A stretch of 64,000 nucleotides of DNA from Calonectria ilicicola (Eukaryota; Ascomycota; Sordariomycetes; Hypocreales; Nectriaceae): NCBI GenBank assembly GCA_020809705.1, contig CP085827.1, positions 1 to 64,000 on the forward strand. The letters are read 5' to 3'. The stretch's first letter is position 1. The number at the start of each line of letters is the position of its first letter. The translations under genes were made by a program, and so were the position numbers. Below the pieces are notes generated by a model that saw only the letters and a program-made list of their open reading frames with translations, did no database searches and was not told where the DNA came from. Shown piece by piece: positions 1 through 12,849 of the stretch.

Positions 1-1175
1 TTTGATTTTCTATGTGTCTTTTCACCCAACTTTGGCAGTCTTTTGGTTGGATGGTCTTTAACTAGAATCTTTGTATCCTCATCACTCTCAAAGCACCAAG
101 AGCCTCGGTAGACCTTTGGGATCTTCCCTTAAGAGGAATTGCTATGGCTGTATTTAGCTATATGGTATGGGTTGGTCTAGCACTTGGTTCTCTTGTAGGT
201 AGGGTTTTTCTTTTATTTACAGAGGATTGGAGATGGAGTTTCCATATTATTCTCCTTAGGAGCGGTGTATTTAAATTACTAATATTTATTTTTCCCAAGA
301 TATACGCGCCTATTATCCTCTAGAACAAAGCACGCTATATTTAAGAGGCTAAGGTGGCTGGCTGTGAGAACATTAAAGCCCTGATTAAGCATATGGATTG
401 TACTACTATTGGTGTTTATAAGGTGGCCTTAACTAGGCCTTGATTAAGCCTTGGATTATCCTTCTTGATACAATCTCTTTTATGTGTTTTATCTACTTGT
501 CCTTTTGCTACTTGCTATTTTATATACTTTTCTCTATCTACCCACTCATTATCTAGAGAAAATGACACTGGAATTCAGGTATTAGACAATTACCTCTACT
601 TAGATCTATGGTCGGAGTTGTATTACATTCTACAATTGTTACACTGGTTACGAGGCAGTATGCAAAACAGAAAAAGGTAGGGAAGGTCTTCAGGCCAGAG
701 GGTCGACTAATATTGGCTATGATTGGTGAGGTGATATTCCTAATAGGTATCTTTTAGTTTGCTTGGACAGGCGAGCATAGTAAGTGGTTTTTAATTGTGT
801 TATATATGCCGCGGTCAGAATTAACAATATCGCAGTTTTATCCACTAGATTGTCCCTACACTAGCAGGTATTTCCATGCGCTGCAGCATGATGCTCATCT
901 TTGTTTGCTCTTTCAACTATATTGTAGATTTTTACCTTATATATGCAGCTTCTTCCATAGCTGCAAATATAATGACCCGTTCAGCTGCAGGGGCCGCCGC
1001 TACCTTGTTTACAGATTACATATTTGAATCTTTTGGAGTTGGAGGAGGTGGCTCCTTTCTTGGTGGAGTTGTAACTATGTTGGCCGTGATCTCATTCGTG
1101 TTTTATCGGTACGGGAAGTGCATCTGGCTCAATTCTCAGTTTGCACCGACAACAGCATCAAAATGCTTCCGATGA
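1..1175 (+). pseudogene. MFS drug/polyamine-type transporter pseudogene, 5' end outside window
   Basis: Membrane transporter of the major facilitator superfamily, DHA1 type (proton-coupled export of drugs or polyamines in the plasma membrane), now a relic. Conceptual translation of the + strand in shifting frames gives family-typical stretches: RGIAMAVFSYM and EDWRWSFHIILL near 140-260, RLILAMIGEVIFLIGIF near 700-755, and FNYIVDFYLIYAASSIAAN with MTRSAAGAA near 915-1000, followed by the usual GVxxGGSFLGG and FYRYGK end near 1040-1120. In-frame stops (for example after HQEPR near 110) and frame changes interrupt it. The order of blocks matches the second half of the family, so the gene began to the left of the window. 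Family assignment is firm; substrate is unknown. Confidence 0.75.
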
Positions 1176-1839
1176 CGAAAGGACGCAAACCCGAGTGTCC
1201 GGGCATACTGGAACAAACTTGGGGTCGGATGTAATACTTGGCGAACGCGCTGAGGCAGCTGACTGACCTTCCTCAAATGCGGTCTATAAAGGCTACCAAC
1301 AAAAGGGGGCGCTGCGACCAGGTGATATTGAGCGAATAGAAGTGAAATAACACTCATCTCGAATGGTAATTATGCTAATATTAACCATGCATAAACTGCA
1401 CAAGATATGTCTGGCAGATGGACTACTTTCAACGAAAGAGGTGCAGGGGAAATAGCTTTAGATACATGACTAATGAACTATCATAACTTTTTCGGCCTTG
1501 AGTGGCTGAGTTATGCTATGGTTTAATAATCCGAGCTAACAAAAATTAGGTGGGCCCACTATTATAATATTATTAATGATATTTTAATATTTGGGAACTT
1601 CATGCACCCCTACTTCTTAAATCCCCTGAATTAGATTGCTTCTTATGAAAGGAGAACCCGATTGTTCCAGAGGAGACAAAAGGATAAAGAGACAACATAT
1701 TACGACAAGAACATCCCACAGCCAACTTCTCCATAAATGATCATGCGACGCCAACACAACACCTAATTTCACTCATACTTATGCCCCAGCAATACAAAGC
1801 AAACCGGGGAAACGATTGGATGGATATAAGCGATCTAAA
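1176..1839. other. Intergenic, no feature seen
   Basis: Moderately AT-rich DNA between two relic genes. I see no open frame with recognisable similarity, no repeat shared with the rest of the window and no RNA gene. Confidence 0.5.
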
Positions 1840-2703
1840 GATTAAAAAGAAAATCCAGGACAGGATCAACCAGAGAATCTACCGTTAATTACCCCGTTAA
1901 AGCCGAGAATAACTTGCGCTAAGTGAGGCATCCATTGGCGAGGAATAGGGCAGCGGAAGAAAGCGATGTCGAACATCTTATCTAGCTCTATACCGAGAGG
2001 AAGTCAGATGTCATCTATGACTATCTCTGCCCACAAATCTTCTCACGAACATCAGCCAAGCATCTATGCCTCAATAGCCGGCAAAGATGGCCGAGTACAA
2101 CAAATTCAACCTGACCCTTTTTAGCTTAATTCCTTTAATACCTATGACCCTAATTCTGAGCATACCAAACGATTTATTCTCCAATTTACCACAAATACAA
2201 TTCAGTATTCCCTGTCTGGTTCACTGTGCACAGACCTTCTGATCAATCTGATTCAGTTTAATATAACTTTAGCTCTGGTGAGGAATGCAAGACTAATGGG
2301 AATCACGAGCGAGGTCATCACTCCTGAATCTAGATCATAGTTCACATCTAGGAATATTAGTGGGGTTATATCCAGTTCGTTGCCGCCAAGCCTAAAACCA
2401 ACACAACTTCAGCTCACTGTCCCCCACCACCCTTGGATTGATATGTTGCCATTCCCTGAGGTTCGAGATAATCTACTATATTTAGATGAAAATTCGTATA
2501 ATGCAAAGGAACTATGTTGTGATTTACAAGATTTTCAGGCGGTTCTTGATGGTCATGGTGGTATATTAGTATGGGGTAACCCTTGGGACTCTTGGAACTG
2601 GGAGGTAACCGATGCCTTCAAAGAAAAGTGGCTATGGCTGCTTAAAGATTGCCCTATGCTTTGTGAGTCCATAAGATATTGGAGAGCTACACGAGACAAC
2701 TAG
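1840..2703 (+). pseudogene. bZIP/DUF3425-type transcription factor pseudogene
   Basis: Relic of a fungal nuclear regulator with an N-terminal bZIP basic region and a C-terminal DUF3425 domain. Near 1840-1895 the frame reads a basic region of the KKxIQxRINQRxYR type, then hits TAA stops. From about 1975 to 2703 one continuous frame runs to the natural end with only two internal TAG codons, at 2122-2124 and 2338-2340. The C-terminal third is a good DUF3425 match: PPSLKPTQLQLTVPHHPWID, PFPEVRDNL, GILVWGNPWDSWNWEVT and EKWLWLLKDCP. Both TAGs sit where CAG (Gln) would suit the protein, consistent with C-to-T change. The long uninterrupted last 120 codons suggest fairly recent loss. Confidence 0.8.
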
Positions 2704-3426
2704 TAATAGCAACCCATTCATAATGTGCTGATAGTAAATATGACCAATCTACTAGGGCTGTATACTACTATATGGCGGGGTTAATTATCATCCTATTCCA
2801 ACTAGCTAGCTCTTGCATACTCATCTCTGCACTAGAGCAACTTGAGACCCAGTAAGTATCATCTCAATACCACGTTGTATCACAACTTATTCTATTACTA
2901 TTTTCCACAAAGATCCAGACAACCAGCTAGAGGAACAGATCGACGACGAAGCTTCAGCCAGCGACCTATTACTACTTTCGCAGGAACAGCTTCAGCAGGA
3001 TTACAAGCAACCATATGGCTAACATACTTCTATAATAAGAGGTTTTCACCAGGATACTGTAAATGTCTTCTCTTCTGAAAACGGAAGTACGCGGTTCTTG
3101 GTTTTGTCGATGTTTCTCATCACTGCATACGAACCGGTTCTGACTATGTTTGGCCTTTTCTTTTATTAATGACTAGTTTAATTTATGCAAGTCGTCTATA
3201 ACCTTTTGAGCTTCAGTCTACATCCATTTTTGCTACCTATTACCATTTTATTTCTCACCCCCAAAATATGGATTTTCTCCAATAACACTTTATGTCAGTC
3301 AAACTAGTATTTTAAGTAAATACTTAGCACAATTGAAATCAGACTATTAATTAATGTTTCTCTTGCAACTGTAGATCAGACTTATCTACAATCTTCACTA
3401 TGTTTTTCTTGTTTGCTTTGACCCAG
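2704..3426. other. Intergenic, no gene recognised
   Basis: AT-rich sequence. A 78-codon open frame at 2842-3078 resembles no known family and lies between pseudogenes, so I do not call it. Confidence 0.4.
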
Positions 3427-3640
3427 AGGCGCCATATTAAATACTCTTGGCTCCGTAGCCGATTTTATTCCTAATCATGCAGCTAATCGGGTCCATATAT
3501 TTATTGCTTTGGTTCAAAGTATCGGATTGCTGATTGGTATTGTTACTTCCCTCCCAATTTTTGAGGGTGATAACGGTGCCGACGTGCCAATTTTTGCTGG
3601 CTCAGTGCTCCATTGCATCTGTGGTGTAAGTTCCCTGCAC
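3427..3640 (+). pseudogene. Transporter-like gene fragment
   Basis: About 70 codons read without a stop and have membrane-protein character: GAILNTLGSVADFIPNHAA, then FIALVQSIGLLIGIVTSLPI and VPIFAGSVL. The small-residue-rich helices and the run resembling an MFS C-terminal transmembrane pair suggest the end of a second transporter gene. Nothing on either side continues it, and an AT-rich block starts 70 bp downstream. It is a fragment; the family assignment is tentative. Confidence 0.4.
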
Positions 3641-3709
3641 TGTAAAATAAAATGGTGATGTCTTTCATATAGTTATTTTCTTCCTCTTAGGAAAGGAAGA
3701 CGCCGATAA

Positions 3710-4270
3710 GGTCATAGGACCTAAAGGCACATCTTATAATAGACTTTTAGATCTATTAGTATAATTATTTTTATATTAATTTTAAAATTTAAAGGTAATA
3801 TAAAATAAAAAAATTTTAATAATTAAAAATCTTATATAATAAAAAAAGAATTTTATTTAAATAAATCTTTTTTAAATATATATTAAAAAAAATTTTAAAT
3901 ATATATTTTTAAATATATATATATATAATTAAAATATTTTATAAATAATATATTATTTATATTAATAATAATGTTTTAAAATTTAAATTTATAATTAAAT
4001 ATATTAATTAATTAATTTAAATTAATAAAATTAATTTTAATAAATTTAATTAAAAATATTTTTTAATATTTTAAAATAAAATAAAAAAAATATATTAAAT
4101 AAATAATATAAATAATAAAATTAAAATTTATTTAATTTTTTAAAAATATAAACCTTTTTTAAAAATAAAATTTTTAAAAAAAATAAATAATAAAAAATAT
4201 AAATAAATTTATATATTAAATAAAATAATTAAAAATATTAAATAATAAAAAAAAAGAAAAAAAAGTAGAA
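3710..4270. repeat. Extremely AT-rich block
   Basis: Nearly pure A/T sequence rich in TA steps and lacking C and G for long stretches, with sharp edges against ordinary sequence. It looks like a short repeat copy erased by RIP. The original element cannot be identified. Confidence 0.6.
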
Positions 4271-7200
4271 AAGGCTATATACTAGAATAGGAAATACAAA
4301 CAACAGTTTAATCAAACAACTAACAGGATACGAGCAGTGATAAAATGGTGATGTTGTCATGAATTGGCGCGTGCCGTCAGGGACTATATGCTGTGGCTGC
4401 TATCCTCATCTGGGCTTTGGAACCTATTTTAGAAGACAATGGAAATTGAGAAATGGAAAATAAAGTCAGTCGGTCCGGTTTTCTTTTACCTTCCAGTTGT
4501 TACTTGTACACAAACTAATTTGAAGACTCCTAGATAGTGAATATGAAACGAATCTGCAATTTGCAGGAAGCTGGTTGAGGTAATCCACCCCTGCAACAGT
4601 AGGGGGCAATGGGAAGAACCAAACGGTTGGTCTTTATTTAATAACTGGGAATTTCCCATATAGCCAATATAGATAGTATAGTCGTGCCATTTCTGTTTTA
4701 TGCTAAGTAATTTTGGAATATGGAGTTGGCAATCGTGATAGATGAATTTATGTTGGATTAGATGTCATGTTTAATTGTGTAATTGGAGGAGATGATGCGG
4801 GTAGTGTAATCACGAACTAGTATTGCTATAGCATCGTAGTTAGGGCTCTGCTGAATTTCATGATGTAGGTACTAATGAAGCCTACAAATATAATATAAAT
4901 TGATTAATTATAGTAGCTCTTTTATGAACTAATTCTTTATCCATTAATACATGTGCTTAGTGTAATAATTATAATTGCCACAATGTGGGAAGTATTTATA
5001 AGCTAGAGCTCGTTGTAGGTTTTTCTGTTATCCAACGCCCCGCTAGATCCCAATAGGGATTTCCAGCAGCCAACTCATGTTGGGCTTTCTCCCAATATCG
5101 TAATAGAGACCTTTTCAAATGGCCCTTCATGAACTATGGACCCGATTACTACGAGCGCGTTAGGATCATTGTAAAATTGGCTCACACAAGAGCAATTACT
5201 ACTGCTTAAATAGGTTGTTGTATGAGTGTAGGCTTAGTTGGGGCTATGTGTTGTATTTATGTCTTAAGATTTTAGTTTTTTTAAAAAAAAGAAAACAAGA
5301 AAAAAGAAAAAGGGTTTTCTTTCTTTCTTTTGTATCCGCCTTTTCTAGCATGGAAAGAATGAGTTGAGGAGTGATGCAGTGACACATCACTTGCTCAACA
5401 GACAACCCTCCCGATGTTTAGTTGTGCAGGAGAATGATGGTGGAGTAATAGTGAGGAATCATTGTTCAGTTGACTATTAAAAACATTATAGTATAAAGAG
5501 AACTCAGGTTTATGTCCTTATCTTAGCATTTACTTCTAGTTTATAGCAATCTAGGGTAGGTTCCTGCTTAGTAATCCTACAAGCACATTTTTGGCCCCTT
5601 GTCACCTTGCTGTTTGGTGTCGGCCCCGCTTTGCTCCCTTTTTGCTTCTCAGACGGATAACCCGCCGGGTAACATGTGCCTTATGGTTCTGTGAAAAAGA
5701 TAGGTGTCTTGATATGTTCCTCAATTGATGACAAATAGGACCCTTCTGTACCTGTTAGCACTTGGCTTCATGTTTTTGACCTTATGAGCAGGCCGACAAA
5801 AACGACCTAGAATAAAGGCATGAGTGTTTTTAAATTAGTTTGTGCTGGTGGCGAAGAAATGAAAAAGGTGATCCTTTTTATATTAGGAGGTCCCTATTGT
5901 GGTGAACTGTGGCCGATCCTAGCCAATTGAGATTAGACCTCGGATATTACGGATTCTAAATCATAGTAAAACCGCCGCACCAAGCTTTAAAATTAAATCG
6001 TATTGTGTGTCTCCAATCTGCGTTATACCCGATGGAAAAGTTTCATAGCTATTGTAAATTGCTTCTAATGCAACCATAATATGTTCCCAAAAGCCCTGGA
6101 TATTTTGATGCAAGCCCGGATATTGAAATGTCCGCTTGTGAGGTTTCTCACCCCTGACCAGTCACGACCTAACAATTTAAAATATATCTAGTAAAGAAAG
6201 TGCCTTAGGTAATTGAGGAAACGTTTTGTAAATGACGAAGATGTAGGTTTATAATTGTAGAATGCTTATTCTTTTCCTTCTTGTTTTAGAGAATGACTAT
6301 GTAGCATTTTATATCTAGAGTTGTGCTGATATGGTGTTGGATGAGTATTAAAGTTTTGTTTTAGAAACAAAAATATTTGCTTAATAAGGATTGAGATCCT
6401 GGCCCCCTATATTACTATATTAAATGGTTACACCTCTTATATATCATCAAAGCAATTAGAATTAGTTTGGTAGGGATATATGTGCTTATCTTAGGGGCAA
6501 ACTGTGGCATAGCATTGATAGGTTAAATAGCTTATAGTAAATAGCACTTAGCTTATGGTCCATATACTCCACACCCTGCATTTAAATATACATCTATTGA
6601 CTGAAATGAATTTATAACTTTTTTTCTATCATCTCCCAATTACAGTTACCAAACGCCCATTCATAATATATCAATTCCGACAGGACCACCACCAGCCCCC
6701 GAAACAAACCAAGACCAATATTAACACCTAAGATTATTCCTGTTAAGATAATTTATTCCTCAGTTTCAAAAATGGACTTGTCTCCGAATCCTTATAATCT
6801 TTTCTTAACATTTATGGGCGTCTATGACCCTTTTGAGATATAGTATGCTAGCGAGGAACCCAACATTTACGTCTGCTTCTACTATAGTTGTCATGGCTAT
6901 GGCCACTCTTATTGTAGACCCCGGCCTGGCCCGCCTTGAAAAACGTTAAAACCAGCCACAGCGGATCACGATATAGCGGAATAAGACTCGGTAGAAGAGG
7001 CTGCGGCCCCACAAGATGCAGCGGAATAGGATGTATCAAATAACTCTGGTAACTCAACCAACAATGACGGCGGAGAGTTGTTGAGGAAGCGCGACGAGAA
7101 TCGCGAGGGCCGCTAGATATTAAATAATTGGTGGAAGAAGAATATAAAGAAAACTGGAAGCTAATAATGTGGACATACAAGAGTAGGGCATTAGGGCACT

Positions 7201-7440
7201 ACTAGTACATTAAGAGTGTTAAAGTAAGTAGACTAAAGATGTTATCCTAAACTCAGCAATGATGAACCTAATTGTTATAGTATAGTTTTCTTATACAAGG
7301 ATACAAAATGAATCTAATGAGTAATAGGGGATGAATAAGTCTAGGGTTTAATGCTTATTTCTTTATCCTTAATATAAGGCAAGCCATTGAGGATGCTTCT
7401 TGCTATCAAAGTAGTGTTATCAGCCTAGCGCAAGTTTAGC
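4271..7440. other. Long intergenic stretch without recognisable genes
   Basis: Moderate base composition, no frame with recognisable domains and no repeat shared with the rest of the window. An open frame of 110 codons at 6848-7180 (minus) resembles nothing known. The stretch is flanked by pseudogenes on both sides and may be older gene debris beyond recognition. Confidence 0.4.
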
Positions 7441-7710
7441 TCAACTTAGCAGTTAAGTCTGGACACTTTTAATAATAACTTCGATAGCATTCTCTTTATT
7501 TTGGCGGACAAGAATAAAGCCTTAGTAGTATCTTTAAGCTTGAATTGGTTAGCAATAAACCTTAACATCAATCTTTCCAGAAGTAACAAAGTCCACAGCC
7601 GTAAGGTAGCAACCAGTCTAATACCAAATAGCCCTGTGTGATGAGGTCTTGAATACAAGCGATTATAACAAGGAACTTGATATTTTGCCTTGAGATAAAC
7701 AATTAGGCAC
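7441..7710 (-). pseudogene. Fragment of a zinc-dependent polyol (xylitol/sorbitol-type) dehydrogenase
   Basis: On the minus strand the last about 60 codons of a medium-chain zinc-type dehydrogenase can be followed across frame changes: FVTSGKIDVK, then FIANQFKLKDTTKAL in another frame, then RQNKENAIEVIIK in a third. These correspond to the SGKIDVKPLITHRF and KENAIKVIIE type ending of L-arabinitol/xylitol/sorbitol dehydrogenases. Two frameshifts within 150 bp and no upstream catalytic domain show it is a remnant. The match is from memory of the family and short, so confidence is moderate. Confidence 0.45.
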
Positions 7711-8439
7711 TAATACTTTTTGGTTATGGTAGGTCTGGGATCTTATTCCAGTTTGACCGAGCATGTCGCCCCTTATATGAGTTGCACCCCATCTTTAATA
7801 GGGCTGGTAACCCTAGAAACTTTAATAATAATGATTTCAGGTCCTTTAAGAAGATTAAAATTATCCTTTATAATGGTTGTAAAGTCTTTACTTCACTGTA
7901 TATTGTCAATAATCTCTGGAGTCTTTTGGGGCATCCAAGAAATCAACTTCAAGTTCACAAGCAAATGTAGTCCTAGATCTATCGATGTCGATACTAGTCA
8001 CGCAAACGGAACTAGACCATGGACACGGCCTGGCAGAGGTCACCGATCGGACAAGAGCCAAGGAAAACCACCACTTGGCTACCTCTGATATGACTAGTCC
8101 ACATCATCTGAACAGCATATGTTATAGGCTCAACAGGGGCACCCGGTTACATAGTGAAACAGCTTGTACACTAATCTGAAGTGACAGTAAAGTACTTGGG
8201 TAGGGTTTCATCCCTGGGTGGGGCAGCTGGGAAAACAGTTGGGGCATCGGTGGTATCGCTCAGCCCCTAATTATCATATTCTTTGGTAATATCGGCTTTA
8301 AATAAGTGCTTAGAAAATGTTCGATGTAACTCCGCGTCTCTGGGAAACACCTGACTTAATAGTAGCTCGAGTTCCAACCTTGATATTTAGGATAACATTT
8401 CTAATATTTCTTACTTATAATATATCTCTCTATACCGGA
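7711..8439. other. Intergenic, no gene recognised
   Basis: Contains a 122-codon open frame at 7720-8088 (plus) with no recognisable similarity and no promoter-like context. I see nothing else in it. Confidence 0.4.
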
Positions 8440-9650
8440 ACCTCCTAATATATATACTTTTCAATAAAATATCTCTTACTTACACATCTTAGAAATAGAG
8501 GTAGGGGTAAGGATTAAGGCAATACAATGGCCTACTCCAAGCCATACGGTCCTTGAACTAGGGCATTTTGTGGGTTATAAATGCACTGCCCAATGTTTTT
8601 CGCCAGAAACCCAGACAGATCTAATGTCTCCAACCCTCCACGAGAATTTACCATCCTTATGATCCTATTTCTATGAATGAAGAAAGCACCCATGTCCCCT
8701 TCCATATACTACGATGATTCACTCAGCTCTACATAATACACCAGAATAAGCAAAAGACTGGATGTTACGTACGGATTCAGAAGCCATAAGTAAGATAAGA
8801 GCAATTGTTATGTTATTGGCGATTGCCTAAGAAGCAACTAAATCTCTCACTATATTCAGGCATGTAAGCCGGTACTGTAACTTTCTTATTATGAACCTTT
8901 TAGTGTTGTCATTCTTTATGTTGACAGTATAGTTGCGACATGCAACGTGGAAGATAGCTGCCATCAAGCCGGGCTCAGTCATAGCAAATGGAACCCAGAC
9001 TTCCCTCATCCTTACTTGGAAGATTATTCTAGGTTCGCCATGATAGCATTCTGTGTAACAATAGCCAATAACATAATTCAGATCTTTCCATTAGTGTAAA
9101 AGGTTAGCTTGTATAGAATAATATAGACTTTCAGAGATTATTAAGAAGGCAGGTAGAGATAGAATAGACTTACAAAAGTCAAATAGATTCAACTCATCTC
9201 TTGAAAGTACCTTTGCAAATCCCTGGTATGTGTTGTTTCATGCACTTCCAATAAGTTGTCTGGGACTTATCCCCCAATTAGCTGGCACAGCAAATGGTCA
9301 AGATAACAACTGTGATAATTCCTTTTTAAAAGTAAGAATAGGAAGTTTACATTGATTAGGTTGTATGTTTAACATATATTTAATTTCATCAAGATTAGTG
9401 TCATGGCCACCTTCTCTGTGTAGATTCTAGGCTCCATGTTGAAAAGAATTCCCAAGCCCTTTTAAATTATCATTAGAAAGCTTTTCCAAGTTCTTTTTGT
9501 ACCTAGATCTCCATTGTTTCTCCAAAGCCCATGTATGCTTGGCTATATGTGATCTAATGCAGCTAAGGCTATATTGGCTGGTGGCTTCATCGGGATGAAT
9601 GGTATTTATAAATTGGATCATTCTAGTTTTTGGCCGTCCTGGGGTGTGGA
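8440..9650 (-). pseudogene. Fungal transcription-factor domain protein pseudogene (fungal_trans_2/DUF3468 type)
   Basis: Relic of a nuclear regulator. Reading the minus strand from the right: FINTIHPDEATSQYSLSCI and RSHIAKHTWALEKQW (9621-9500) match the N-terminal signature of this family, in which a THPDEA-like motif precedes a conserved RSHxxK helix. Next comes VWVPFAMTEPGLMAAIFHVA (about 9000-8940), the conserved start of the regulatory domain, then LQYRLTCLNIVRDLVAS and a stop, and in another frame RMVNSRGGLETLDLSGFLAK (about 8680-8590), the usual MVxLRGGLExLG block. Block order and spacing fit one gene, now split by stops and frameshifts. No Zn2Cys6 motif was found upstream. Confidence 0.7.
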
Positions 9651-9973
9651 GGATATATTGCTTTTTACACGTAGTTGTTATATGAATGTGAATGAGCCCT
9701 ATTCAAGGGTCATCAGCATTAAAGTACCTTGAGCGAAGCTGACTTGTGGCTTGAAGTTAGCTCTAACTCAGCAGGTAATCCCACCAATCATTGGCCCACT
9801 GCTTAGCAATCAATGGATTACTTCTGTATACCACCAGTCATATCTATGGAAAGTGAACAGTCACAAGTTAACTCGGTTTTATTGATCGTCTTATCTCGGT
9901 TAACTTAGTAAAAGTGATAAGGTTAATATTCAGAGTGTCTTCTATTCTGTCTTTTGTTGTAAGCTTTACGCAA

Positions 9974-11112
9974 TCAAGTTAATTCCTTAAACTTGATGAT
10001 AGAGTCCATGCTCTCCAATATCGTGGTTTCTAAGCTAATCCAATTGCGCCCAGCCCATTTTTATATCAAATTAGGAGCGATATTATTCTTGATTTTATAG
10101 ATAAGACTTGGGTTGTTTAGTTGAAAGTTCTCACCAAATTTGTAATTCGGGTAAACCTTTCGTAAGATATCTAAGCAGTTGTCCCAATTGAATGACCCTG
10201 CAAGAACTTAGATACGTTGACCTTTTACATCCTCGTCTAGAGTGGCGGCAACATGAACTATAGCAACATCGGTGACATGCGAGTAATACACTATAATTGC
10301 AAAGTTTGGTCAGCTAGTGACTCTCAAGTCTCTATTACTTATATCTGGGGACCTATGCACGTAGAAGGACTCAACTTACTTACTGGTATTGCCTAGACTG
10401 CGGATAAATTGCTAAGGTAAAGATGTTCTAGTAGCTGAGGTGGTACAGATCGAAGGTGTTTATCGATCCTCATATCACCTAGAATTATGCAAGGGCTGAC
10501 CGAATTAACAACCCAAGGCAGTTTCTCATCCTTCACAAATTTCCACACTGCCTTCTCTGATTCGACCTTGAAAGCACAGTAGACAGAGATCATTCGGTCG
10601 GGTTCATAGGGTGGTGGAGCCCAAGCGGCTTTCAATGCGGCTTCATTCTATATTTCCAGGTTTATAATCCTTTCCGTAACATCTAAAGTTGGAAATGTGG
10701 CAGCCTAGAAGGTAGATGTGAAGACAAATCTCTTTACCAAAGGTTCCCGGGCTATAGCACAGCAGACAATGAGAGCTACTTCAATCTTCGCCATAATTCC
10801 GATATTAGGATCCGGCGTAAAATCACTAATGATTGTAATATGAATAATTGCAGATATGCCCTTCACGGCATCGTCAAATGCACTAGGTACGCTAGTGTCA
10901 GCAGCTACTAGCTTAATCTCACCTCGCTCAGCATATAGGGCAACAAATTCGTCATTTAGTAGCCACTAACCAGATTCAAGAGTCCGGACTGTGCCTCGAA
11001 CCTTGAACCCCTGCTTCAATAGCTCAATGACGATATGGCTTCCAGTATAGCCGTTTGCAGCGGTCACTAGGACCCATGAGCCCTCTGGAATGGCAGTTAT
11101 ATTCTCACTTAT
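9974..11112 (-). pseudogene. NAD(P)-dependent aldehyde/ketone reductase pseudogene (GRE2/dihydroflavonol-reductase-like)
   Basis: Relic of an extended short-chain dehydrogenase that reduces aldehydes or ketones with NAD(P)H. The start is recognisable but mutated: ATA stands where ATG is expected (11112-11110). The frame then gives SWVLVTAANGYTGSHIVIEL, a Rossmann TGxNGYxGSH motif with T-G changed to T-A, followed by conserved blocks FVFTST, AAWAPPPYEPDRM, EKAVWKFVKDEK and VNSVSPCIILG. Three TAG codons interrupt this part (after TLESG, after FTSTF and after INLEI); the last lies where family members have Trp (TGG). Below 10393 the frame changes and a further good block appears, DVAIVHVAATLDEDVKGQRI then NWDNCLDILRKVYPNYKF, ending at a TGA at 9976-9974. 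Confidence 0.8.
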
Positions 11113-12297
11113 GGTGTGTAGTGTAGAAAATTTGAATGAAATTTGCGATGATGAAGTTGGAAAAGTAAAGTGCTATTTGCTATATTTTATACTCGAATAT
11201 CCCTTATGAATATTCACGAACACAGTCGCATGACTTTGTATAACGGAACGGTCGGGTAATTCAGATATCAATCAATACGATCTCGACCATCACGATTCAC
11301 GAATGAACATTGATACTGTATTTTATCAAATTCCTATTCCGGTATAGATCGTCTAACTCATGTTTGCTATAAATACCAAAGTCTAAATAAATATTGCTTA
11401 GTGTACTAATAGGTAGCCGAAGAACATCCTAAAATGAAAAATTTGAAATGGCCAATAAAATGACCCATTGTTGGATCAGTAAATTCCTATTTTAATTAAG
11501 CGCTAACTTATCCTACTATTTTTCATTTGCTCATACTTAGTATAACATATTCCAGCTAGTACATCAGCACTAAACACGGTCATGACTACTCGCTACATTA
11601 CTCAAGTATTAGCCAAGTAACTGTTAGAGGCTAGTGTCCACCAGAAATATTCTGAGGCTGGTTGTCTTAAAGCACACCTCTCATATAAATCACTACATTC
11701 TATATTTAAAAATGTAATTATTACGTAAATCTACATAAATGTACTTGCCATGTGGGCTTGGTATAACCTGAGGTTAACACGTGTCCAAACTCCGAACCCT
11801 TATTCTACTAGCCAATAGACTTACATCTTAGAAATCTACCTACAGCCAAGAACATACATGAAAAGGTAGCTATCCCTTTGAGTGCTGGGTAGCTGCACCT
11901 GCGTACCCCGCCCCACATGACCCCAGCAAAAGCAAGGTGATCTTGAGTGATATTATTGACTTCTGGAATTAATACTACTTAATTTACTATGTAATTAATT
12001 TTTTAATTAATAATAGAGTCTTAATAGCCTTTTAATAAGGTTATTAATATATATAATGATGATAGTTTTATCTTTTTTGATGATTGTTGTTGTGAATGTT
12101 TTAAGGATAATATTTATTGATTAATAAAGGTATTGATTATTAATTATAGTTATGTTTTTAAGTTAATTAATTTATTAGTTTAGGCTTTTAAAATAGAAGA
12201 GTTATTTTAAAAGTTAGTATTATTATTTTAGAAATTTATTTTTATTTTTTTAATAGAAAGTTAGATTTAATATATTAATAATTAAATTAATTATTTG
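11113..12297. other. Intergenic, becoming AT-rich toward the retroelement
   Basis: The first part is ordinary sequence that would have been the promoter of the reductase relic. From about 11950 it is AT-rich. I see no gene. The pogo-element sequence expected here on the left side of element C is absent. Confidence 0.4.
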
Positions 12298-12710
12298 TGT
12301 AACGGTCTGGTCAATTCCCAACTTAATAAACCAATCAAAACAAAAGGTTTATTGTTAGCAGGATGGTTAAGTGTGTTATAGTAAATAGAGCAATAGGAGT
12401 ATTATATTAAGTAATAGTCAATTATAATTAAAGTAACCAAGTTATATTGAAAGCTGATCTAAGTTATTTCCTATAATACAACTTAATCTATTTATATACT
12501 TTTAATTACATTACTCTATGTTCGTAGAAGTCGAATGGTATCTATTTAACTTTGTTTATTTATAATACTTGAAGATATTGAATGGTATTTGTTTAACTCA
12601 TTCTGATTGGAGGGCTGTTAGGTTTAGGGTAGGTGGTCTTGTGAGGATAATGTGGGTCCTTAGGTGTTCTGCCTATTATGATTGTTTTTACTTTATTATA
12701 GGTTATAATA
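12298..12710 (-). repeat. LTR of element C (left, 3' LTR)
   Basis: 413 bp. Its outer end (TGTAACGGTCTGG) is unmutated while its inner end is degraded. It pairs with 18810-19222. Confidence 0.85.
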
Positions 12711-12849
12711 TAATGTCTTCCCTCTGTTGGTTTTATCCTTAAGGCTAGATTATTAGGCTGTGTTTTCTTTATATTTATCGGTATGCTTAACTTAGTTCTT
12801 TATATATTTTCTTGCTGATGTGATGTTAGATTATGTTACTAAGGTTGTG

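Noticed and set aside
3895..3930. AT dinucleotide runs that might be an origin or centromeric sequence
   Set aside because: Short and typical of RIP-saturated DNA; no repeat structure of a centromere.
7720..8088. 122-codon plus-strand frame
   Set aside because: Unrecognisable and surrounded by relics on the other strand.
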